Numbered from the stretch's first letter, positions 7,200 to 14,998 are shown. The stretch is 14,998 bases of DNA from CAZPUI01 sp964415525 (GCA_964415525.1 CAYQAS010000105.1:1-14998), one strand, 5' to 3'. The notes: generated by a model not told the origin, from the letters alone. Program-made: numbers and translations.

Positions 7200-8534
7200 C
7201 TACAGGACCACATCCCCCTGGAAGCGCATACGGCGGTCCAGCCGGATATCGCCCTCCACCCGAAGTGCGGTGCAGGCCTTCAGGGACGGCACGCCGTCCA
7301 GCCGGGCCTGCAGGCGGTCGAGGGTGCCAAAATAGGCCTCCGCCAGGTGAACCGTCAGCTCCGGGGTGCATCCCGGAGCCTGCACCAGCTCGAAGGCCTC
7401 GTTCAGCCCATAGCGGTCGCTCATGACCACCAGCAGGTCGTCGCAGTTCTTGACCGGCAGGAACCGGCTGCGGGGCACGCAGAGTGCACGGGCGCCTTCA
7501 AAATGGGCGATTGCCGCCCCGATGGCCGTCTCCAGCTGGAGGACCTCCGGGGTGGCGTCGTCCTTGGGGACGAGCCGCTTCCGATTGAGAATCAGGTCCA
7601 GGGGCAGGACGCCTCCGTTCGACCGGAGCAGGGTGTCCAGGGCCTCCAGGTCCAGCCAGATGGAATTGGTATTGAAGAAGCGATGCCGGTCGATGGACTC
7701 GAAGAGCTCGAGATCCTCGGGCGCGGTCTGGGCGCGTTCCCGCAGGACCAGTCGGCCGTCGCTGCGGCGCACCGCCAGATGTCCGCCCTTGCGATCCATG
7801 GGCGTGCGGCGGCTGACCTCCATCAGGAACGGCGCCCCCTGGGATGCGAACCAGCCCAGCACCTCCGGCGAGAGGGTGGCGCCGAGGTTGTCGATGTTGG
7901 AGACGAAGGCGTAGCGGATGCCCGCTGTCCGCAGGCTCGCCAGCAGGCCCGACCCTACGAGCGCTGCGTAGAAATCCCCATGGCCCGGGGGATTCCAGGC
8001 CTGGGCGGGATTCGCGGGCCAGGAGGCGGGCTCGAGGGTGTCCGCCAGGAGCTTGGGATATTTGTTCTGGAGGAAGGCGTTCGGCACGTGATCCGGCAGG
8101 GCGGGATGCCGACGGCGCATCGCCTCGGTATCCGTCTGGGTGGAGAAGCTGTCCATGGTGATGAACGGAACGCGTGCCCCAAACCGGGCGTTCAGTTCAC
8201 AGACCTGACGCGCTGTGATGTCGAAGAAGGTCAGGTTGTCCCGCACCACGAGCGCACTCTTGGGGCCGGTGAGTCCCATGGAGGTGCCGAGGCCGCCGTT
8301 GAGCTTGATGACCACGGTGGCAGGCAGGGCGGCGAGGCCTTGGTTCGTGAACCCATCGGTGGCGTGCCAGGGGGCGACCTCCTGCTCGCTGGCGGGAGTC
8401 AGGTCCTGTTCCGCCAGGATGCCCCGCTCGCCGGTCCGCACTTTCTCGTAATGCGCCTCGAAGGTGGCGATCACGGAGGCGGAGAGCCCCTCCTGGAGCA
8501 TCACGGTGCGGCAGGTGTCGAAGGCGGAAGTCAT
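7200..8534 (-). CDS. UTP-glucose-1-phosphate uridylyltransferase, eukaryotic-type (UDPGP family)
   Basis: Makes UDP-glucose from UTP and glucose-1-phosphate, the donor for glycans, glycogen-like polymers and galactose metabolism. The 444-residue protein belongs to the UDPGP family (PF01704) seen in eukaryotes and some bacteria, not to the short bacterial GalU family. Nucleotide loop KLNGGLGTSMGLTGPKS at about 77-93, with KLNGGLGTSMG typical of UGPases and unlike the LxGGxGTRLG of UDP-GlcNAc pyrophosphorylases. Also PPGHGDFYAAL, the uridine-binding SNIDNLGATL, FNTNSIWLDL, and a C-terminal left-handed beta-helix-like end. The ATG has GAGGA ten bases upstream. The start is preceded by a 170-base spacer with short tandem repeats. 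It is convergent with the PilZ gene. Confidence 0.92.
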   Translation of the reverse strand: MTSAFDTCRTVMLQEGLSASVIATFEAHYEKVRTGERGILAEQDLTPASEQEVAPWHATDGFTNQGLAALPATVVIKLNGGLGTSMGLTGPKSALVVRDNLTFFDITARQVCELNARFGARVPFITMDSFSTQTDTEAMRRRHPALPDHVPNAFLQNKYPKLLADTLEPASWPANPAQAWNPPGHGDFYAALVGSGLLASLRTAGIRYAFVSNIDNLGATLSPEVLGWFASQGAPFLMEVSRRTPMDRKGGHLAVRRSDGRLVLRERAQTAPEDLELFESIDRHRFFNTNSIWLDLEALDTLLRSNGGVLPLDLILNRKRLVPKDDATPEVLQLETAIGAAIAHFEGARALCVPRSRFLPVKNCDDLLVVMSDRYGLNEAFELVQAPGCTPELTVHLAEAYFGTLDRLQARLDGVPSLKACTALRVEGDIRLDRRMRFQGDVVL

Positions 8535-8565
8535 GTCTGAAACATCCTCAGGCGCAGGTGGGGAC

Positions 8566-8595
8566 CACGGATGTACTCAGATAAACACAGATAAA
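8566..8595. repeat. Three imperfect 10-bp tandem units, first motif repeated at 8683
   Basis: CACGGATGTA, CTCAGATAAA and CACAGATAAA follow one another exactly. The 10-mer ACCACGGATG at 8564-8573 recurs unchanged at 8683-8692, near the other end of the 172-base spacer. The composition is unlike the flanking genes. From memory, CACGGAT/CACAGAT strings like this recur between genes in many bacterial genomes; that is not shown by this window. Confidence 0.6.
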
Positions 8596-8640
8596 TGAAA
8601 TCATGTTGGTGAGGATGTGCGTCGGGGACACTGCGATTGC

Positions 8641-8669
8641 GCCCAGGGCCCGTGGGCACGGGGCTGGGC
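8641..8669 (-). terminator. Strong GC hairpin downstream of the helicase
   Basis: GCCCAG (8641-8646) pairs with CTGGGC (8664-8669), and inside it CCCGT (8649-8653) pairs with ACGGG (8658-8662), with a small internal loop and a GGGC tetraloop. It starts about 38 bases past the helicase stop on the minus strand. No T-run follows, so it may be a weak terminator or a 3' end stabiliser. Confidence 0.4.
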
Positions 8670-8706
8670 TTGCGAGTTCGAAACCACGGATGAAAGCCAG
8701 GCGTGG

Positions 8707-10917
8707 CTACCGGGCGTAGGCTCCGAACGCCAACAGGTCGATCACGGGCGCGTCGAACTCGCGGCTGGCGGCCAGATCGATCTGGACGCTCAGGGCCCAG
8801 TCGTTGTGGCTGTCCTGGTCTGCCAGCATCTGGGTGACCAGCCAGCGCTCACCGTCCTTCTCCACATAGGTGTGGCGCAGGTTGCGGCCTTCGGGGTCCA
8901 GGCGCGGACCGTCGTGATCGGCGCGGTAGGCGTCCCGCAGGGTCTGCAGGCGCTCCGGAGTCCAGTTGACCTCCTGGGCGTCGAAGGGCTCCTCGGTGCC
9001 GCCCATGTCCTGCAGCACTTCGAGCGCCGCCTCCTGCTCGCCCCGGGCCCAGGCGCCCAGGAAGGCGAAGAGCCGCGCGCGGATGCTGGCGGTGAAGGTC
9101 TTGACGTCCCGGGTGAGGTCCTTGGGTTCCGCGCGCACTTCCGCCGCGTCCTCGGCCTCGAAGGTCGGGTTCTGCATCTTCTCCCAGGCCTCCAGCAGGC
9201 TGGAGTCCACCTGGCGCACCATGGCCCCCAGGTAGGCTTCCAGCTCGCGCACTTCATCTGTTTTTGCGGCATCGGGCACGGTCTGGGCCAGCACCTTGTA
9301 GGCGCTGTTGAGATGGCGCAGGAGCAGGCCCTCGCTGCGCTGCAGGTCGTAGTCCCGCACGTATTCGCTGAAGGAGACGAAGGTCTCCGCCATCTCCCGG
9401 GCGATGGACTTGGGGCGGATGTTGTCCTGGCCCACCCACGGATGGGCGGCGGCAAAGTCGTTGAAGGTGCCGTAGACGAAGTCCCGGAGCGGCTTGGGGT
9501 ATTCCAGCTTCTCCAGCTCCTCCATGCGCTGGTCGTATTCCATCCCCTGCGCTTTCAGCTCGGCCACCACCTTGCCTTTGAGCTTCTGGAGCTGCTTGTG
9601 GAGGATGAGGTCCGGGTTCTCGAGGATGGATTCCACGAGCGTCAGCAGGTCGTAGGGGTAGTCCTCGCTCTCGGCGTCGAGCAGCGGAATGGTGTCCAGC
9701 AGCCAGAGGCTCAGGGCGTGGTTGAGGCTGAAGTCCTCTTGCAGGTCCACGTTCACCCGCAGCCTGGCGCCCGTGGGCAGCGGCTCCGGCAGGGGCGTGA
9801 CGATCTGGCGGGTGAGCAGCGCCCGCATGAGCTGGGCGGCGCGACGGCGATGCTGGGCCTTGAACTTGATGGGGTCGTGGCAGTCGCGGATGAGGGCCTT
9901 CAGGGCGCGGCAGCCATCCGTGCGGCGGGACAGGATGTTCAGCAGCATGCCGGTGGAGACCTGGAAGCGGCTCAGGAGGCGCTCCGGCTGCGCGGCGATC
10001 AGGCGCTGGAAGGTCTGCTCGTCGTAGTTCACGAAGTGCTTGTCCGTGGGTTGGCGCTTCACGAACTTGCGCCCCCCCACGCTGGCCTTGGCGGCAAGCT
10101 TGGCGTTCTCGATGGCGTGCTCCGGCGCCTGGGCCACCACCCAGCCCACATCGTCGAAGCCCTTGCGGCCGGCGCGCCCGGCGATCTGGTGGAAGTCCCG
10201 GGCGGTGAGGATGGCGCTCTTCTCGCCGCTGTATTTGTAGAGGCGCGTGAACAGCACCGTGCGCAGGGGCACGTTGATGCCGACGCCGAGCGTGTCCGTG
10301 CCGCAGATGACCTTGAGCAGGCCCTTCTGGGCCAGGCGCTCCACGAGGATGCGGTACTTCGGCAGGAGCCCCGCGTGGTGCAGGCCGATGCCCTGGCGCA
10401 GCCAGCGCTTGAGGTCGGGGCCATAGGGGCTGTTGAACTTGAAGCCTTCGAGTTCCTTGGCGATCAGCCCTTTCTCCTCCTTGGAGGTGACGTTGAGGCT
10501 CATGAAGTCCTGGGCGCTGGTGGCGGCCTCCGCCTGGGTGAAGTGGACGACGTAGACCGGGGCCTTCTGGTCGGCGACGAGGCGCTCCACGGTCATGGAC
10601 AGTGGCGTCTCCGCATAGCTGAAGGCCAGCGGCACGGGCCGGTCCGTGTGCTTCACCGTGACCGCCTCGATGCCGGTGCGGGTCTTGAGGTCCGTCTCGA
10701 AGAAGCTCGTGTCGCCGAGGGTCGCGCTCATGAGCAGGAACCGCGTCTGGGGCATGGCCAGCAGCGGCACCTGCCACGCCACGCCACGCTCGCGGTCGGC
10801 GTAGTAGTGGAACTCGTCCATGACGACATCGGTGATGTCGGAGTCCTCACCTTCGGACAGCGCGATGTTGCTGAGGATCTCTGCGGTGCAGCAGAGGATC
10901 TTCGCGTCGCGGTTCAC
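8707..10917 (-). CDS. DEAD/DEAH-box helicase of the DUF3516 (Ski2-like) type, body of the gene; 5' part interrupted
   Basis: A putative ATP-dependent RNA helicase. The open frame from the GTG at 10917 gives 736 residues: ICCTAEILSN-type motif near the front, motif II DEFH (MDEFHYYADRERG), motif III SATLG, then RecA domain 2 with VYVVHFTQ, HHAGLLPKYR, CGTDTLGVGINVP and motif VI QIAGRAGRKG. The remainder is the long helical C-terminal region of the DUF3516 type. No frameshift is visible in this part. The coding frame continues upstream to an ATG at 11253, so the natural protein should be about 848 residues with motifs I and Ia included. That front part has an in-frame TAG, and no ATG, GTG or TTG lies between the TAG and 10917. 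As it stands the translated product would lack Walker A. Either a decaying gene, recoding, or an error in the sequence. Confidence 0.8.
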   Translation of the reverse strand: MNRDAKILCCTAEILSNIALSEGEDSDITDVVMDEFHYYADRERGVAWQVPLLAMPQTRFLLMSATLGDTSFFETDLKTRTGIEAVTVKHTDRPVPLAFSYAETPLSMTVERLVADQKAPVYVVHFTQAEAATSAQDFMSLNVTSKEEKGLIAKELEGFKFNSPYGPDLKRWLRQGIGLHHAGLLPKYRILVERLAQKGLLKVICGTDTLGVGINVPLRTVLFTRLYKYSGEKSAILTARDFHQIAGRAGRKGFDDVGWVVAQAPEHAIENAKLAAKASVGGRKFVKRQPTDKHFVNYDEQTFQRLIAAQPERLLSRFQVSTGMLLNILSRRTDGCRALKALIRDCHDPIKFKAQHRRRAAQLMRALLTRQIVTPLPEPLPTGARLRVNVDLQEDFSLNHALSLWLLDTIPLLDAESEDYPYDLLTLVESILENPDLILHKQLQKLKGKVVAELKAQGMEYDQRMEELEKLEYPKPLRDFVYGTFNDFAAAHPWVGQDNIRPKSIAREMAETFVSFSEYVRDYDLQRSEGLLLRHLNSAYKVLAQTVPDAAKTDEVRELEAYLGAMVRQVDSSLLEAWEKMQNPTFEAEDAAEVRAEPKDLTRDVKTFTASIRARLFAFLGAWARGEQEAALEVLQDMGGTEEPFDAQEVNWTPERLQTLRDAYRADHDGPRLDPEGRNLRHTYVEKDGERWLVTQMLADQDSHNDWALSVQIDLAASREFDAPVIDLLAFGAYAR

Positions 10918-11253
10918 GGAAGCGTCGCCGGTGGAGAGGCCGACGTTCTGCGGACCGAACTCCTTGCAGAGCGCCAGCCACTTCTCGTTCGCTAGCGCCT
11001 TGATGGGGCAGGTGTAGACGCTCCGACGGCCCAGCGCCAGGGACCGGAAGTTGATGGCGATGGCGACCAGCTCCTTTCCCGAGGCCGCGGGGGCGATGAG
11101 GATGGCGTGCTTGCCGTTGTAGAGCCCCGGGGCCGCCTACCCCGGCGCCGAGGAGAGCGGGATGCCGAGACCCTCGGCGTACGCCAGGAAGCGGTCCAGC
11201 AGCGCGCTGGCGCTGGTGTCGCCGGGCAGAAGGTCAAAAAGCGTCGAAGGCAT
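10918..11253 (-). pseudogene. 5' part of the DUF3516 helicase gene, with in-frame TAG and altered Walker A
   Basis: The frame of the helicase runs on here: ATG at 11253 gives MPSTLFDLLPGDTSASALL, a helical lead-in typical of the family, to codon 38; codon 39 (11137-11139) is TAG. After it come LYNGKHAIL, the P-loop APAASGKEL (codons 54-62) and YTCPIKALANEKW (motif Ia), directly continuous with the body. Two oddities cluster. The stretch where relatives normally have a Q-motif-like YPAQEEA reads SSAPG-stop-AA, and the Ser/Thr after the P-loop lysine is Glu (codon 61). The flanking codons are normal and in frame. The ribosome site at 11253 is weak. Relatives' motifs are from memory. Confidence 0.7.
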
Positions 11254-11329
11254 GGGCGAATCCGAAGCAGCGGTGCCCCTTCACCGTACCAGGGACTCGC
11301 ACGCCGAGGACACGCGGGAGGGGGCTGGG

Positions 11330-12472
11330 CTACGACCCGAAGCTCGCCCCCACCGCGAAGGTCACGCTGGTGGCGTCCCGGAAGGGCTTCTGGTCGCGGT
11401 CGAGAACGTCCTTGTTCAGGCGATCCTGCCGCAGTTCCAGGCGCAGGAAGGCGGGGCCGAGTTTGCGTTCGCCGCCGAGGCTCAGGGCGGTGGCGGTGAG
11501 GTCGGCGCCGGTGCGCAGACCGTGGGCGGCGTTCACGCCCTTGTCCCAGTTGAGGCGGAAGCCCAGGTCGTCCTTGAGCTGCTCCGCCCGCAGGTAGGCG
11601 CTCCACTCCGGGGTCGCCTGGAACTTCAGCCACGTGCCGAGGCCGGTGTGGGTGCCGTCGACGGTGCTGCCGCTGGAGCCGACGACCCAGGCGGACGGCA
11701 GGGTCTCCTTCAGCCACTCGCATTCCCAACCCAGGCTCACCTTGCCCCAGGTCCACTGCCCGCCGTGGCTGAGGCGCTGGCGCAGGCGTCCTTCAGCCCC
11801 GGTGACGGCGTTGGCCCCCCAGGCGTCCTGCTCGGGGCCGGTGAAGAGGCTGAGGTTCAGGAACTTGTCCGCGGCGCCGCCGTGGTTGTAGCTGACGTTG
11901 GCGCCGACCGTCTTGCCCCGGTTGTTGTCCGTGTTGCGGTCCTCGCCGTTGGTCACCCAGAGGTCCGTGGACCAGCTGGGATTGAAGACATGGCGCCAGT
12001 GCACGCCCACCTGGCCGAAGGGCAGGGGATAGGTGGCCATCAGGCCGTGGCTGGCGGGGATGGCGGCGGTGAGGTCACAGGACTCCATCCCCATGAAGGT
12101 CCACATGCGCCCGATGCGCACGGTGTCGGCGCCCTGGCTCCAGATGAGCATCGCCTCGGGGACGCCCAGGTGGCCGTCCTCATAGGCGAACTCCTGCACG
12201 AGGCGGCCATTCCGCCCGCCCATCACCGTGCCCTTGAAGCTCCAGCCCTTACCCAGGTCGATGTCCGTGCCGAGCTGCCAGCCATCCAGCGCGAAGGCGC
12301 CGTTCCGCGTGTCCATGGGGCGCAGGAAGAGATCGCCCTCCGGCAGATCGCGGTTGGAGGTGGCGCCGAGGGCCCAGATGGAGGCGCGGATCTTGATCGG
12401 AGATGTCGCGGCCGGGGGCGTCTGGGCGGCGGCGGGAAGCGTGAGGGCGAGAAGAAGAGCGGTCAGGCGCAT
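11330..12472 (-). CDS. Outer-membrane beta-barrel porin (putative BBP2-like)
   Basis: A 380-residue secreted barrel protein. Signal peptide at 1-16 (MRLTALLLALTLPAAA, cut before Gln). The rest alternates hydrophobic and polar residues in short strands, rich in Trp, Gly and aromatic residues: WQLGTDIDLGKGW, WSTDLWVTNGEDRNTDN, NLSLFTGPEQ, LELRQDRL. RIGRMWTFMGMESC and the NGEDRNTDNNRG loop resemble putative beta-barrel porin 2 proteins. The last residue is Ser after VTFAVGASFG, not the usual terminal Phe. I chose the ATG at 12472: GAGGA lies five bases upstream and overlaps the chemoreceptor stop. A GTG at 12484 overlapping that stop (GTGA) is an alternative. Close spacing implies co-transcription and coupled translation with the chemoreceptor. 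Substrate unknown. Confidence 0.78.
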   Translation of the reverse strand: MRLTALLLALTLPAAAQTPPAATSPIKIRASIWALGATSNRDLPEGDLFLRPMDTRNGAFALDGWQLGTDIDLGKGWSFKGTVMGGRNGRLVQEFAYEDGHLGVPEAMLIWSQGADTVRIGRMWTFMGMESCDLTAAIPASHGLMATYPLPFGQVGVHWRHVFNPSWSTDLWVTNGEDRNTDNNRGKTVGANVSYNHGGAADKFLNLSLFTGPEQDAWGANAVTGAEGRLRQRLSHGGQWTWGKVSLGWECEWLKETLPSAWVVGSSGSTVDGTHTGLGTWLKFQATPEWSAYLRAEQLKDDLGFRLNWDKGVNAAHGLRTGADLTATALSLGGERKLGPAFLRLELRQDRLNKDVLDRDQKPFRDATSVTFAVGASFGS

Positions 12473-12480
12473 GGGAATCC

Positions 12481-14463
12481 TCACAGCTTGAAGCGGCGGA
12501 CGGTGGTCTGGAGGCTCTCGGAGACGTGGGCGAGCTCGCTGGCGGTGCGGGTGACCTCGTGCACCGTCGTGGCCAATTCCGAGGTGGCATTGGCGATCCG
12601 GGCGCTCTCGCTGGCGACCTCCGTGACCTGCTGGGTGACTTCCACCCCGGCCCGGGCCTGCTCCTCCGATGCGGCACCGATCTCCTTGAACATGGCGGCG
12701 ACTTCTCCCAGGGACGTGGCGATGGCGCGCAGGGCCTGGACGCTCTCCAGCGCTGTGCGCCCGCCGTTGCGGATGGCCTCCTCCGTGATGTCCACCAGCT
12801 GGGCGATCTCCTTGGCGCTCTGTCCGCTGCGTTCGGCGAGTTTGCGGACCTCTTCGGCGACCACGGCGAATCCCGCACCGGCATCCCCCGCCTTGGCGGC
12901 CTCGATGGCGGCGTTGAGGGACAACAGGTTGGTCTGGCGGGCGATCTCGTTGATGACGCGCACCGCCTGGACGATCCGGGTGGAGGCCTCCTCGATGTCG
13001 TGCATGGCGGCCTGGGTAGCTTCCTCGGCCTTTTCTCCCTTATGGGTGGCCTGGAGCACCTGTTCCATCTGCTGTTCGGCGTGGCGCACGTTCACGGCCA
13101 CATGCTCGATGCTGGCGCTCAGTTCGTGCATGGCCGCGGCGGCGCGTTCGCTGGAGGTGTGCTGCTGGTTGGCGCCCTGGGCGATGGCGTCCGTGGTGGC
13201 GTTCATCTCCTCCGCCGTGGCGGAGAGCTCCGTGGAGCCGCTGGCGGTGCGCTGGGCGCCGTCCTGCACCTGTCCGAGGGCCTTCTTGAGGGAGCCCTGC
13301 ATGTCCTTCATCACCGCGAGCAGACTGGCGGTGTCGCCTTCCCTGGTCTGAATGGCGGTGCGCAGGTCGCCATCGGCGATGGCACGGCTGGAGGCTACGG
13401 CGTAGGCGGGTTCCCCGCCCAGCGGGGCGAGCACCTGGCTGCGGATGACCTGACGGAGCAGGAGGACCATGAGGCCCACGGTGGCAAAACCGAGGATGAA
13501 GGCGATGTTGCGGATGGTGCGCACCCCCGACAACACCCGGTCCGTCGGCACAGTAATGGCGAAGGCCCAGGGAGTCTTCACCTGGCCGATGGTGATGGGA
13601 ACGTAGACGCGGTAGGCCTCCTGGCCCAGCTGGTCATCCTGAAAGGTCATCTTGTGGATCTTGCCTTCCCGGACGGCGGCCTTGGCCTCCCGCAGCTGGG
13701 GCGTGTCGCCGATGTCCTTGGTGATGTTCTTGGCGTCCCGATCCGCCACATAGACACCCTTGTAGGAGACGATGCTGGCGTAGCCGTCCTCGTAGGGCTT
13801 GATCTTCGCGACCAGCTCCTGGAGGTCCATGAGCGCGAGGTCCACCGTGGTCACACCGAGCACCTTGCCGTCCCGCTTCACGGGCACGGTCACGGTGGTC
13901 ATGAGGACCTGCTTACCGGCGATGGGATAGAAATAGGGCTCCACGATGGTTTCGAAGCCGCTGTTCCGGGCCAGCAGATACCAGTCGCCATCCCCCGGCT
14001 TTTCGTAGTCCACGAGCGGCTCGGTGACGGATTGGGTGCCGTTCCCGCGGTTCCAGTAGGGGATGAAGCGGCCGGAGGCATCATGGATGGGCTTGCCGAC
14101 GAAGTCCTTGTCCTTGCCGTCGAAGGCGTTGGGTTCCCAGCAAGTGGAGAGGCTCAGGATCCGGGGATTGCCCTCCAGCACGCCCCTCAGCGAGGCGTTG
14201 GCCTCGGCGCGGCTCGGGCTGCCGAATTTCTTGGTGCCCTCGAAGGTGTAGGCCAGGGTCTCGGCGGTATGCATGCCGACATCCATCTGCTCTTTCACAT
14301 AAGCCGCGTGTTTCTGTGCCAGTTCCCCGGCGTAGGCGTAGGCCAGCTCCTTCTGGATGGACCCCGCCCGGATGGTCACGGTCGTGATGGTGACCAGGAA
14401 GCCGAGGCCGGACACCAGCACCACCCAAAGAAGCACCCGAGCGGCCATGGAGAGCTTTCGCAT
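12481..14463 (-). CDS. Methyl-accepting chemotaxis protein with double-Cache sensor
   Basis: A 660-residue membrane chemoreceptor. TM1 at about 9-32, periplasmic sensor about 33-310, TM2 about 316-338, HAMP-like segment (with GGEP, IADGDL) to about 390, then a cytoplasmic four-helix signalling domain to the end. The hairpin tip is canonical, EIARQTNLLSLNAAIEAA followed by GAGFAVVAEEVRKLAERS (about 505-548), so it should bind CheA and CheW. The sensor has the dCache_1 look: IPYWNR, then VDYEKPGDGDWYLLAR, EPYFYP and the VLGVTTVDLAL strand. The R and WY are about 25 residues apart here, so the compact amino-acid-binding signature of dCache_1AA receptors is not met; ligand unknown. No CheR-tethering pentapeptide at the C-terminus. 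AGGGGA precedes the ATG. It is followed by the porin gene. Confidence 0.94.
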   Translation of the reverse strand: MRKLSMAARVLLWVVLVSGLGFLVTITTVTIRAGSIQKELAYAYAGELAQKHAAYVKEQMDVGMHTAETLAYTFEGTKKFGSPSRAEANASLRGVLEGNPRILSLSTCWEPNAFDGKDKDFVGKPIHDASGRFIPYWNRGNGTQSVTEPLVDYEKPGDGDWYLLARNSGFETIVEPYFYPIAGKQVLMTTVTVPVKRDGKVLGVTTVDLALMDLQELVAKIKPYEDGYASIVSYKGVYVADRDAKNITKDIGDTPQLREAKAAVREGKIHKMTFQDDQLGQEAYRVYVPITIGQVKTPWAFAITVPTDRVLSGVRTIRNIAFILGFATVGLMVLLLRQVIRSQVLAPLGGEPAYAVASSRAIADGDLRTAIQTREGDTASLLAVMKDMQGSLKKALGQVQDGAQRTASGSTELSATAEEMNATTDAIAQGANQQHTSSERAAAAMHELSASIEHVAVNVRHAEQQMEQVLQATHKGEKAEEATQAAMHDIEEASTRIVQAVRVINEIARQTNLLSLNAAIEAAKAGDAGAGFAVVAEEVRKLAERSGQSAKEIAQLVDITEEAIRNGGRTALESVQALRAIATSLGEVAAMFKEIGAASEEQARAGVEVTQQVTEVASESARIANATSELATTVHEVTRTASELAHVSESLQTTVRRFKL

Positions 14464-14643
14464 GTTTTCCCCTGTGAAGGCTCCTCTCTATCGGAAGGAG
14501 CGAGAGGGGGGGTGAATGTCGGCAGGCGAAAAAATGGCGTAAGATGAGGGGCGCCAGCACCGGCATCAGATACACACCGCGCATCGGGGCTGTGCTTGTG
14601 GGAACCGCAAGGTCGCCCACCTGGGAAGGACGAAAGGGTCGAC
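14464..14643. promoter_or_regulatory. Divergent spacer between chemoreceptor and uvrA
   Basis: These 180 bases must hold the start signals for both genes. The only A/T-rich patch is GAAAAAATGGCGTAAGAT at about 14528-14545, where TAAGAT might act as a plus-strand -10 box, but no acceptable -35 is found 16-18 bases upstream. I see no clear SOS-box-type palindrome in front of uvrA. Confidence 0.3.

Positions 14644-14998
<355 letters not shown>

Noticed and set aside
8566..8595. CRISPR-like short repeats
   Set aside because: Units are only 10 bp, imperfect and without spacers.
8670..8692. tRNA-like GAGTTCGAAACC string
   Set aside because: Resembles a T-loop, but there is no matching acceptor, D-arm or anticodon arm around it.
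8617..10995. 792-codon plus-strand ORF opposite the helicase
   Set aside because: Antisense shadow; the minus strand has all helicase motifs, this one has none.
10992..11756. 254-codon minus-strand ORF spanning the porin-helicase junction
   Set aside because: It is in another frame to both genes and is Arg/Pro-rich; it does not rescue the helicase 5' end.
14517..14545. Sigma70-type promoter for uvrA (TGTCGG / TAAGAT)
   Set aside because: The -35 part barely matches the consensus; not strong enough to call.
12526..14547. 673-codon plus-strand ORF opposite the chemoreceptor
   Set aside because: Antisense shadow of a canonical chemoreceptor; composition biased to Gly, His and Leu.

Overview
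The window is high-GC DNA from a Gram-negative bacterium, shown by an outer-membrane barrel protein with a signal peptide and by undecaprenyl-type surface-glycan genes. The gene mix (M6 protease, PilZ protein, eukaryotic-type UGPase, Ski2-like DUF3516 helicase, Cache chemoreceptor, BBP2-like porin) would suit an Acidobacteriota/Holophagae-type genome. That placement is from memory and not proven by the sequence. I see no rRNA, tRNA, CRISPR array or transposase.

Layout. The left end (1-1183, minus) is the edge of a surface-polysaccharide locus: a lipid-carrier sugar-phosphate transferase, a hairpin with a T-rich tail, then the start of GDP-mannose 4,6-dehydratase (runs off the left edge). About 500 bases without a gene (1184-1684) hold inverted repeats. 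A secreted M6 zinc metalloprotease (1685-3859, minus) follows. A 440-base divergent spacer contains a G9/C8 hairpin and a second inverted repeat. The plus strand then carries a one-TM, TPR-like protein of unknown role (4300-4977), a strong terminator, pyrimidine-nucleoside phosphorylase (5078-6379) and a PilZ protein with two C-terminal TM segments (6595-7197). The PilZ gene meets the minus-strand UTP-glucose-1-phosphate uridylyltransferase gene (7200-8534) tail to tail with two bases between stops.

The right half is mostly minus strand: chemoreceptor (12481-14463), then a porin-like gene (11330-12472) whose ribosome site overlaps the chemoreceptor stop, then a DUF3516-type helicase (8707-11253). 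The helicase reading frame has an in-frame TAG at codon 39 and a glutamate where the Walker A Ser/Thr should be. uvrA starts at 14644 on the plus strand and runs off the right edge.

Functional links are inferred. UDP-glucose synthesis, the sugar transferase, GDP-mannose dehydratase and a c-di-GMP (PilZ) protein all fit control of surface polysaccharide. The chemoreceptor and porin look like one transcription unit that may share a substrate. The rest is ordinary housekeeping (nucleoside salvage, DNA repair). I found no clearly new multi-gene system. The best leads are the damaged or diverged helicase front end, the chemoreceptor-porin pair, and the hairpin clusters in the spacers.
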